Source: Streptomyces olivaceus (GTDB lineage Bacteria > Actinomycetota > Actinomycetes > Streptomycetales > Streptomycetaceae). Taken from it: DNA of 64,000 nucleotides. The notes under the pieces were generated by a model. The model was not told where the DNA came from and did not search any database. It saw only the letters and a list, made by a program, of their open reading frames with translations. Of this stretch, positions 16,582 through 26,500 are shown in pieces; within the stretch, counting starts at the first letter, position 1; the number at the start of each line of letters is the position of its first letter. The stretch is from assembly GCF_000721235.1 (NCBI RefSeq), contig NZ_JOFH01000026.1, positions 33,206 to 97,205 on the forward strand, read 5' to 3'. A program made the translations under genes and the position numbers.

Positions 16582-19500
16582 TTGACGGCGACACACACCC
16601 CTCACGCCTCCTCACCCGGCTCGCAGGACGACGGCTTCCCTCCCCCGCTGTCCTTCGGGCAGGAGCGGCTGTGGACCCTGGCGCAGACGGCCGGCGCCGT
16701 CGCGGCGTACAACGAGCCGATGGCGTTCCGCATCCGGGGGCCGCTGGACCGCGCGCTGCTCGGCCGGGCCCTGGACATCGTTGTCTCGCGCCACGAGACC
16801 CTGCGTACCCGGTTCGTCGACGTGGACGGCGAGGTCCGGCAGGACGTCGGCCCACCGGAGTCCGGTCTCCCTCTGCGGGTGGAGGACCTGAGCGGTGCGC
16901 CCGACGCGGAGGCGCGGCTCGCCGATCATCAGCGCGAAGAATGCGAGACACCGTTCGACCTGCGCCGCGGCCCACTGGTCAGGGGGCGGCTCATCACCCT
17001 CGCACCCTCCGACCACGCGCTGCTGCTGACCCTGCACCACGCCGTCTCCGACGGCAGGTCCGGGCAGGTTCTGACGCGGGAACTCGGCGTGCTCTACGGG
17101 GCGCTCCTGCGCGGCGAGGAGCATCCGCTGCCGCCCCTGCCGGAGCAGTTCGCCGCCCACTGCCGCCGGCAGCGCGCGTGGGTGAACGGTCCCGAGGCGG
17201 CCGGTCAGGCCGGCTTCTGGCGGGAGTACCTGGACGGTGCGCCGCCCCTGCTCGCGCTCCCCACGGACCGGCCCCGGCCGCCGCGGCAGAGCCACGACGG
17301 CGACCGCGTCCACGTGCGGCTCGACGCCGACCTCACGGCGGCCCTGCGGACCGCCGCCCGCAAGGAGAAGTGCACTCTCTTCGCGGCCGTCCTGGCCGGC
17401 TGGCACATCCTGCTGTCCCGGCTCTCCGGGCAGACGGACGGTGTCGTGGGCATCCCTGTGGAGGGCAGGCGCGGTTCCGCGGCCTCCGGGCTGATCGGCT
17501 TCTACGTCAACTCGCTCGCCCACCGGGTCGACCTGTCCGGGAATCCGACCGGCGCCGAGGCGCTGCGTGACGTCCGCGCCTCGCTGCGGAGCGTGCTGCG
17601 GCACCAGGACCTGCCCTTCGCCCACGTGGTCGAGGCGGTGAACCCGCGGCGCAGCCTCTCCCACGGGCCGCTCTTCCAGACCATGCTGACCTGGGGCGCC
17701 TCGCGCAAGGACTTCCTGGAACTCGCCGGCACCCGGGTCGAGCCGCTGGCCATCGACTTCGCCCCCGCGAAGTTCGACTACACCCTGTACCTCCATGAGG
17801 AGGACGGCGGACTCGTCGGGTACCTGGACTACGCGCGGGCCCTGTTCGACCGCGGGACGGTTGAGCGGCACCTCCGCTATCTGACGCGTGTGCTGCGGCA
17901 GTTGGCGGACGACCCGGGGCAACGGGTCGCGGACCTCGTCCTGCTCGACGACCGGGAGCACGGCGAGCTGCTCGCCAAGGGCCACGGGCCGGTCGCCCCC
18001 TCCCCTGCGGCCGACCTGGTCGAGCTGTTCGAGGAGCAGGTCCGCGGGCGACCGCACGGACCCGCCGTGGTGGCCGGGGGGACACGGCTCGACTACGCCG
18101 AACTCGACCGGCGCGCGAACCGGCTCGCCCACTCCCTCCTCGCCCGGGGCGTGCGTCCCCAGCAGGTCGTCGGACTGCACTGCGGCCGCACGGCGGAACT
18201 GCTGGTGGGCATGTGGGGCATCCTGAAGGCGGGCGCGGCCTACCTGCCGTTGGACCCGGGCCAGCCGGCCGCCCGGCTGCGGACGATCGTCGAGGAGGCG
18301 ACGCCCGCCCTGGTCCTCAGCGACCTCGGGGACCCGCCCGGGCCCTGGCTGCCGCTCGGGCAGGTGGAGGCCGAGGGTGAGCGCGACGATCCCCCGGGCG
18401 TGGCGATCGGGCCCTCCCACCTCGCGTACGTCATCTACACCTCCGGCTCGACGGGACGGCCCAAGGGTGTCGCCGTCACACACGGCAACGTTGTCAACCT
18501 GATCGGCAACTGGCTCGACCAGTACGGCGCGATACCCGGCGAGCCCTCCTCCGCGTGGGCGAGCATCGGTTTCGACGCCTCCGTGCACGAACTCTTCCTC
18601 CCGCTCACCACAGGTGCCGTACTGCACGTCGTGCCCGAGGACCTGCGCGGTGACCCGGAAGCCCTGCTGGACTGGATGCGCGAGCGGGAGATCGTGCACG
18701 CCTATCTGCCGGCGTCGTACATCACCTGGATCGACGAGGACCCCGGGGGCAGGCTGCGCGGCCTGGCGCTGCGTCAGGTGACGACCGGGGCGGAGCCCCT
18801 GCCGGAGATGGCGCTCCACCGGATGCGGGAGGTCCTGCCCGGCCTGCGGGTCTGCTACGTCTACGGGCCGACCGAGACCACCGTCTACAGCATCACCCAC
18901 AACCAGCCGCAGGCCCTCGGCCGCAGGTGCCCGATCGGCCGCCCGGTCCGCAACACCCTCGTCCACCTGCTGGACCAGGGACGCCGTCCGGTGCCGCCGG
19001 GTGTCACCGGCGAGGTGTACATCGGCGGGGCCGGTGTGGCCCGGGGGTACCTGAACCGGCCCGACCTGACCGACGAGCGCTTCCTGCCCGACCCGTTCGT
19101 CCCCGGCGGGCGGGTCTACCGCACCGGGGACCTGGCGCGGCTGCTGCCCGACGGTGACTACGAGTTCGTCGGCCGCGTCGACGACCAGGTCAAGCTCCGC
19201 GGTTTCCGCATCGAGCCCGGGGAGGTCGCGGCGGCCCTGCGCGAAGTCCCCGGGGTCACGGAGGCCGCGGTGCTCGCCGACCGCGACGAGGCGGGCGAGA
19301 CCCGGCTGGTGGCGGGCGTGGCCCGGGCCGGCGGCGGTTCGCCGCTGCTGCCCCACGAGTGGCGTGCCGCGCTGTCGGAGCGGCTGCCGGACTACATGGT
19401 TCCGTCGCTGTTCGCCGAGTTCGAGCGGCTTCCCCTGAACCGCAGCGGCAAGCTGGACCGCCAGGCCCTGCTGGCGCATGCCCGCTCGGCGCTGTCCGCG

Positions 19501-20508
19501 GCCCAGGTCAACACCCATGCGCCCCGCGACCGGGTCGAGATGTCGCTGTACCGGATCTGGCGGCAGGTACTGGTGCACCCCGGCATGGGCATCACCGACG
19601 ACTTCTTCGCGGTCGGCGGCACGTCCCTGTCCGCCATCAAGGTCGCGCACCTGGTCCGTGAGGAGTTCGGTCACGATCTGCCGATACGCGAGGTGCTGGA
19701 GCATCCCACGATCGAGCGCCTGGCGGCACGGGTCCGGGAGGGCGTACCTGCGAAGGGCGACGACTCGCTGATCGAGTTCCGCGCGGGCGGCGGCGCGGGA
19801 CGGGTGGTGTGCGTCCATCCCGCGGGCGGTACGGCCTTCTGCTACCTGCCGTTGGCCACGGCCCTGCCCGAGGGGATCGGCGTCCAGGGCGTCCAGGCCC
19901 TGGGGCTCAACCCGGGCGAGGAACCGCTGGCGTCCGTGGAGTCCATGGCGGAGCACTATCTGCGGCTCGTCCGGCCGGAGCCGGGCGAGGCGCTGGTGCT
20001 GTGCGGACTGTCCTACGGCGGTCTGGTCGCGCACGAGATGGGGCGCCGACTGGCCGAGGCCGGTCACGACCGGTCCGCCGTGGTCCTGCTCGACACGCAC
20101 GGCACCGACGACCCGGCCGAGCGGGCCGCGTTCGCGCCGGTGGGCGCGGACGACTTCCGCGCGAGGCTCGTCCGCTTCAACGGCATGTATCCCGGCATCG
20201 ACGACGCCCAGATCGACCGGTACTTCCGGATCTACAACCACAACCGGGCCGCCGCCCGCGACCACACCCCCCGGTCCACGGCCGCTCCCCTGCTGCTCGT
20301 CCAGGCCGACGCGGAGGCCCCGAGCCCCGCGGAGGCGGCCGCGGTGGAGGAGAGGCAGCGCCGCTTCTGGGGGGAGCGGGCCCTGGCCGGCCTGGTGGTC
20401 GAGCGGGTGGAGGGCGGCCACTGGGACGTGCTGGAGGGTGAGCGGGTGTCCCGTATCGCCGCACTGATCACTGACGAACTCGCCCGGCTCGACGGCCGGT
20501 CCGTATGA
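16582..20508 (+). CDS. nonribosomal peptide synthetase, C-A-PCP-TE
   Basis: A 1308-residue single-module NRPS. Condensation domain ~20-450 (SFGQERLW; HHAVSDG at ~152 intact). Adenylation domain ~480-960 (YTSGSTGRPKG at ~618, YGPTETT, NRSGKLDR with the catalytic Lys). Carrier domain with the phosphopantetheine Ser in GGTSLSAIK at ~1010. Thioesterase ~1074-1305 (GLSYGG at ~1140, His in GGHWD). A specificity code read by eye against GrsA is DAHYTGVVYK, which I cannot assign. The TTG start at 16582 is chosen for GGGAGAAGG just before it. The stop overlaps the next start (ATGA), so the two synthetases are translationally coupled. The C domain with no upstream module suggests an acyl starter or a partner in trans. 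Confidence 0.9.
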   Translation: MTATHTPHASSPGSQDDGFPPPLSFGQERLWTLAQTAGAVAAYNEPMAFRIRGPLDRALLGRALDIVVSRHETLRTRFVDVDGEVRQDVGPPESGLPLRVEDLSGAPDAEARLADHQREECETPFDLRRGPLVRGRLITLAPSDHALLLTLHHAVSDGRSGQVLTRELGVLYGALLRGEEHPLPPLPEQFAAHCRRQRAWVNGPEAAGQAGFWREYLDGAPPLLALPTDRPRPPRQSHDGDRVHVRLDADLTAALRTAARKEKCTLFAAVLAGWHILLSRLSGQTDGVVGIPVEGRRGSAASGLIGFYVNSLAHRVDLSGNPTGAEALRDVRASLRSVLRHQDLPFAHVVEAVNPRRSLSHGPLFQTMLTWGASRKDFLELAGTRVEPLAIDFAPAKFDYTLYLHEEDGGLVGYLDYARALFDRGTVERHLRYLTRVLRQLADDPGQRVADLVLLDDREHGELLAKGHGPVAPSPAADLVELFEEQVRGRPHGPAVVAGGTRLDYAELDRRANRLAHSLLARGVRPQQVVGLHCGRTAELLVGMWGILKAGAAYLPLDPGQPAARLRTIVEEATPALVLSDLGDPPGPWLPLGQVEAEGERDDPPGVAIGPSHLAYVIYTSGSTGRPKGVAVTHGNVVNLIGNWLDQYGAIPGEPSSAWASIGFDASVHELFLPLTTGAVLHVVPEDLRGDPEALLDWMREREIVHAYLPASYITWIDEDPGGRLRGLALRQVTTGAEPLPEMALHRMREVLPGLRVCYVYGPTETTVYSITHNQPQALGRRCPIGRPVRNTLVHLLDQGRRPVPPGVTGEVYIGGAGVARGYLNRPDLTDERFLPDPFVPGGRVYRTGDLARLLPDGDYEFVGRVDDQVKLRGFRIEPGEVAAALREVPGVTEAAVLADRDEAGETRLVAGVARAGGGSPLLPHEWRAALSERLPDYMVPSLFAEFERLPLNRSGKLDRQALLAHARSALSAAQVNTHAPRDRVEMSLYRIWRQVLVHPGMGITDDFFAVGGTSLSAIKVAHLVREEFGHDLPIREVLEHPTIERLAARVREGVPAKGDDSLIEFRAGGGAGRVVCVHPAGGTAFCYLPLATALPEGIGVQGVQALGLNPGEEPLASVESMAEHYLRLVRPEPGEALVLCGLSYGGLVAHEMGRRLAEAGHDRSAVVLLDTHGTDDPAERAAFAPVGADDFRARLVRFNGMYPGIDDAQIDRYFRIYNHNRAAARDHTPRSTAAPLLLVQADAEAPSPAEAAAVEERQRRFWGERALAGLVVERVEGGHWDVLEGERVSRIAALITDELARLDGRSV

Positions 20509-23500
20509 ACCACACCGCCAGAGGCATGATGCGAACACCTGCCCTTTCCACCGGTCTGGCCCGTGCCGTGCACGAGCGGGCCGGGCTGACTCCGCACGCC
20601 CCGGCCGTGAGCGACGGCGGCCGGACACTGGACTACGCCGCGCTGGACGCCGAGGCCGCGGGCGCCGCCGCCGCGCTGCGGGCCCTGCGGGTGGGGCCGG
20701 GCGACGCCGTCGCCGTGGCTCTGCCCCGCAGTTGGCAGCTCGTCTGCGTGATGCTGGGCGTCCTCCGGCTCGGCGCCCGCGTCGTGCCCGTGGACCTGCA
20801 GAGTCCTGCGGAGCGCCGGGACCACGTCCTCGCGGACTCCGGCGCCGTGGTGCACGTGCACACCGGTGACGCGCCGCACGGTCTTCCGCCGGGCGTCGCC
20901 GCCGTACCGGTGGACGGACTCCTCCGGGACGGGCGGGACGCCGTGGACCGGCCGTCGCCGCCGGACACCGCCCCACCGGTCTCCTTCGTCTTCTACACCT
21001 CGGGGACCACGGGCCGGCCCAAGGGCGTGGAGGTCCGCGACGCCGGCATCCTGCGGCTGGCCCGGCCCGGATACCTGCGGCTGGAGGAGACGGAGCGCTT
21101 CGCCTGCCTGGCCAACCCCGCCTTCGACGCGCTGAGTTTCGAGGTCTGGGTGCCGCTGCTGACCGGCGGCTGCTGCGTCGTCCTGGCCGACGACGACGTC
21201 CAGTCGCCGGAACGGCTGGCCGAGGTCCTGCTGCGCGAGCGCGTCGACACCGCCTTCGTGACCGCGGCCCTGTTCAACGCCGTCGTCGCGACCGTCCCCG
21301 ACTGCTTCGCGGGCCTCGGGCAGCTGCTGATCGGCGGGGAGCAGCTCAACGCCCGGGCGGTCCGCTCCTGGTACCGCCACAACGCCGGCAGCGGGACGCG
21401 GCTGTACAACGGCTACGGACCGACCGAATGCTCGACCTTCGCCCTGTGCCACCCCATTCCGCGCGACCTCGACACGCCGGTGGTGCCCATCGGGCGGACG
21501 CTGCCGGAGACCGGCGCGACGCTGGTGGTGCCGGGCACCACCCGCGAGGCCGCGCCCGGCGAGGTGGCCGAACTCCTGCTGTCCGGCGCCGGTCTGGCCG
21601 CCGGATACCGCAACCTGCCCGAGGAGAGCGCACGCCGGTTCGTGCCGCTGTCCCGTCCGGACGGACCGCCCGTCGTCCACTACCGCACCGGTGACCTGGT
21701 ACGCCGTGACGCGCGGGGGGACATCGAGTACATCGGGCGCGCCGACCGCCAGGTCAAGGTACGGGGCTTCCGCATCGAACCCGGCGAGCTGGAACAGCGG
21801 ATCCTCGCCCACCCGGCCGTGCGCCAGGCCCATGTGTGCACCCGCCGGGCCGGGGGTGACGGACCGAACGAGCTGCTGGCGTACCTCGTCGTGGATTCCG
21901 CGCTGACCTGGGCGGAGTTCGACCGGCACCTGGCCGCCCACTTGCCCGCGTACATGCGGCCGCACCACCTGTACCGGATCGACGCCGTGCCGCGGACCGC
22001 CAACGGCAAGGCCGACCAGGCCGCGCTGCTGGCGCGTACGGATCCGCCCTGGCGGCCGGACGGCGACGCCGCCGAGGTCACCGACCCCGTGCAGCGGGAG
22101 CTGCTGGAGATGGCCGGCCGGGTGCTGGGCCTGCCGGATCTCCGGCCGGGCGACACCTGGATCGCGTGCGGCGGCGACTCCCTCACGGCGTTGCGGCTGC
22201 GCTTCGAGATCCGGCGGCGCTGGAACCGCGACCTGCCGCAGAGCCTGGTGCTCCGCGGTGACCTCGCCGCACTGGCCGAAGCCGTCCGGGCGGCCCCCGA
22301 CACCGATGCTCCCGGATACCCCTCCGCGTCGGCGGCCGGGGCCGGGTCCGCCCCCGCGACCAGCGAACAGCAGCGCCTGTGGCTGATCCAGCAGCAGTCG
22401 CCGCACTCCCGGGCCTACGACGTCCGGCTGGCCTTCGCCGTCGAGGGGGAGGTCGACGTACCCGCCCTGCGCCGCGCGTCCTCCCGGCTGGTCGCCCGGC
22501 ATCCCGCCCTGCGCACCGCGTTCGAGGCGGCACCCGAGGGGCTCCTCCAGGTGGTCGGTGAGCCGTACGACCCGTGGGTGCCGGCGGAGCGGCCGCACGC
22601 GTCGCCCGGCGTCGTCGCGGGCGGTGTGCCGGATCCCGGCGCGCCGCAGGACGCCTTCTTCGCGGAGCCCTTCGACCTGTCCCGGCCCCGCATGCTGCGG
22701 ATGGGCCTGCTCCCGGCGGAGACCGGCTCCGGCTCGGTGCTGCTCCTGCACCTGCACCACATCGCCGTCGACGGCTGGTCCGTGAACGTCCTGCTGCGCG
22801 ACCTGTCGGACGGCTACGCCGCGGCCCTCGCGGGCGGGGAGGACGCCCCGGACCGCGCCGCCCCGGCGCCCACTCCGCTCGACTTCGCCGTCTGGCAGGA
22901 GCGGTGGCGGGCCGAACCGGCCTACGACGCGCTGCGCACCGGGCTGCTGGCCCACTACGCCGATCGCACCGAACCCGGGCGGGCGGTGCCGCAGCCGGCG
23001 CCCCACCCGGCGGACCGCCCCGGTGCGGCGCTGCTGCACACGCAGCTGGACGTGGTGCGCCGCGCGGCTCTCGACCGGCTCTGCGGCGCCGCGGGGCTGA
23101 CCCGGTTCCAGGTGCTGCTCGCCGTCTACGCCTGGGCGTTGTACGGGGTGACCGGCGACGCCCGGCCCCGGGTCGCGGCACCGGTCGCGGGCCGTCCGGT
23201 GCGGGAGTTCGAGGACAGCGTCGGCATGTTCGCCAACACCGTCCTGCTTCCGCTGGACGTGTCCCCGCGGCGGGAACTGCGGCAGGAGCTGCTGCGACTG
23301 GGGCGGGACACGCAGGAGGTGCTGGAGCGGCAGGACGTCGCGCTCGCCGACGTCGTCCAGGGGCAGGGTCCCCGGCGCCGGGCGGGTTCCCCGTTCGACT
23401 TCCTCTTCGTGCTGGAGAACACCGACTTCGATTCGCTGGAGCTGCCCGGCTGCGAGACGTCCCCGCGATGGCCGGTGCCCGCCGGGGCCAAGTGCCCGGT

Positions 23501-26500
23501 GACGCTCTCGGTGATCGAACGGCCCGACGGCCTCGCCTGCCAGTGGGAGTACGCGCCGGAGCACTTCACCCCCGAGCGGGCCGCCGCGCTGGCCGAGCTG
23601 TTCCGCCGAGGAGTGGACGCCCTCACCGAAGAGCACTCCGCGACCGGCACCGTGGCCGACCTGGTCGCCGGCCACCGCGGCTCGCTGCCCGAACCCGGAC
23701 GCGGCGAGTCGCGTGCCTGGGCCTGGACGACGGTCGCGGAGGGGTTCGCCCTGCAGGTCGCGAGGACCCCGTCGGACCCGGCCCTGATGACCGCCGAGGG
23801 GCCGGTCGACTACCGCACGCTGGACGCCTGGGCGGCGGCGCTCGCCGCCGACCTCCGTGCGACGGCCGGGGCACGGGACGCCGAAGGGCCGTGCCATGTC
23901 GCCCTGTTCCTCGAACCGTCCGTCGAGCACGTGGTGGCGCTGCTGGCCCTGGCCCGGCTGAACCTGACCGCCGTGCCGGTGGACCCGTCGTACCCGCCCG
24001 CGCTGCTGCGGCAGATCCTGGAGCAGACCGACCCGCTGTGCGTCCTGCTCCCGCCCGGCGACCAGTCCGCGTTCGACGCGGTGGACCCAAGAGGCAGGCT
24101 GGGCCTGCCGCGGCGCACGGTGACCCTGTCCGCGGCGCCGGACCCGGCCCTTCCCGTCCCCCCTCACCGGGGCGAGCGCCCCCTGTACACCCTGTTCACC
24201 TCGGGATCGACCGGAACCCCCAAGGGCGTACGGGTGTACGACCGGACGCTGTGCAACCTGCTCCAGTGGCAGGCGGCGTCGGGCGGGCTGGGCAGCGCGG
24301 CGGCTACGCAGCAGTTCTCCATGCTGTCGTTCGACGTGTCGTTCCAGGAGATCTTCGGCACCTTGTGCTCCGGTGGCTGCCTGCATCTCGTACGGCCCGG
24401 TCTGCGCCAGGACGTTCCCGCGCTCCTCGACCGGCTGGAGGCGGCCGGCATCGAACGCCTCTTCCTGCCGTTCGTGGCGCTGCAGATGCTCGCCGAACAC
24501 GCCGTGCACCTCGGCCGCTACCCGTCGCGGCTGCGCGAGGTGGTGACCGCCGGGGAGCAGCTGGTCTCCACCGACGCCGTCCGCCGCTGGTTCGCCGGGA
24601 TGCCCGGCTCACGGCTGTTCAACCAGTACGGGCCGACCGAGACCCACGTCGTCAGCAGCCTGTGCCTCGACGGCGACCCCTCCCGCTGGCCGGAACGGCC
24701 GGCCATCGGCGGCCCCGTCGCGAACGCGGTGCTGCACGTCGTCGACGAGGCCGGACTGCCCGTGCCGCCCGGCTGCCCGGGCGACCTGCTCCTCGGGGGC
24801 GTGATCGACGCGCCCTGCTACCTGGGCGACGGCCGTCTGAACGAGGAGCGGTTCACCGAGCTGCCCGGACAGGGCCTGTTCTACCGCAGCGGCGACCGCG
24901 CCCGGTTCGACTCCGACGGCCTCCTGCACTTCCTGGGACGCGCCGACGACCAGGTCAAACTGAGCGGCCACCGGCTGGAACCCGGCCAGGTGGAGGCGGC
25001 CCTGCTGCGCCACCCCGCTGTCGTGGGGGCCGTCGTGGCCGTCGACGGTGGGGAGCTGGTGGCGTGCCTGCGGTGCGGGGACGCCGCGCCCTCGCCGGCC
25101 GAGCTGCGAGAGCACCTGGCCGGTCTGCTGCCCGCGCACGTGCGGGTCGCCCGTTACCGGCTGCTCGCCGAGCTGCCGCGCACCCCGAGCGGCAAGCTGG
25201 ACCGGGAGGCCGCGCTGCGCGCCCCGTCGCGGGAACTGCCGGGCGCCCACCGCGCCGCCGACGGGCCGTCGTCCGGGCGGGAGGCCGCACTCGCCGCCGC
25301 CTTCGAGGAGGCGACCGGGTCGGCCATCGGGCCGGACCAGACCTACTTCGAGGCGGGGGCGTCCAGTCTCGACCTGATGCGCTTCCACCTGCGCTGCACG
25401 ACCGTCCTCGGGCTGCCGCTCACCGTCGCCGACCTCTTCGAGCACGTCACCGTGCGCCGGCTGGCGCGGTTCCTCGACACGGACGCCGGAGCCGGCACGG
25501 GTGGGGGTGCGGGTGCGGGTATGAGTACGGGTACGGCCACGAGTACGAGTGTCGGTGCGGGTACAGGCGACCATGCGGGGGCCGGTGCGGGCGACCTCAC
25601 GGGTGCCGCTGCGGGTGCCGAGGGGATCGCCGTCGTCGGGATGGCGGTGCGCGCGCCGGGTGCCCCGGATCTGGCCGCCTTCTGGGAGCTGATCGCCTCG
25701 GGGGCCGGCGGCATCGAGTACTTCGACGCGCCCGAGGGCGTCGTGGGTGCCCGCAGCCAGATGGACGGGCTGCTGGCGTTCGACCCGGAGCGTTTCGGCA
25801 TCAGCCGCCAGGAGGCGCGGCTGATGGACCCCCAGCAGCGGCACCTCCTGATGGCCTGCGTCGAGGCGCTCGCCCACGCCGGACTCGCCGACACCGGTGC
25901 CGCGCGCGTCGGGCTGGTGGCCGGGGCGGGCGAGAACACCTACTTCCAGGCCATGCTCCGCGAGGCCGACCCCGCGCACCTCCCCGACGGCTTCCAGCTC
26001 GCCCTCCACCACGACAAGGACTTCCTCGCCACCAAGGCGGCCTACCACCTCGGGCTGACCGGCCCGGTACTCGCCGCCCAGACCGCGTGCTCCAGTTCCC
26101 TGGTCGCCGTGCACCTCGCTGCGGGGATGCTGCGCCAGGGGGACGCCGACGTGATGCTGGCGGGCGGCGTCCTGGTCGACACCTCGCTCTCCCAGGGCTA
26201 CCGCTACCGGCCGCAGCACATCCTCTCCGCCGACGGCCACTGCCGGCCGTTCAGCGACGACGCCGACGGCACGGTCGGGGGCAGCGGCACCGGCGTGCTC
26301 GTCCTCAAGCCGCTGAGCCGGGCGCGGGCGGACGGGGACACCGTGTACGCGGTGATCACGGGCTCGGCGGTGAACAACGACGGGTCCGCGAAGCTCGGTT
26401 ACAGCGCTCCCTCTCTGGCCGGTCAGCGCGCGGCCGTCCGTACCGCCCTGCGCCGCAGCGGCCGCCCGGGCTCGGACGTCGCCTACGTGGAGGCGCACGG

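Noticed and set aside
16040..16975. Possible minus-strand gene in the cluster's upstream region
   Set aside because: It overlaps the start of the NRPS gene and shows no recognisable motif; treated as non-coding.
20232..24509. 1425-residue minus-strand open frame opposite the NRPS genes
   Set aside because: It is an antisense shadow of GC-rich coding DNA: no start signal, no domain motifs, and the plus strand carries unambiguous NRPS motifs.
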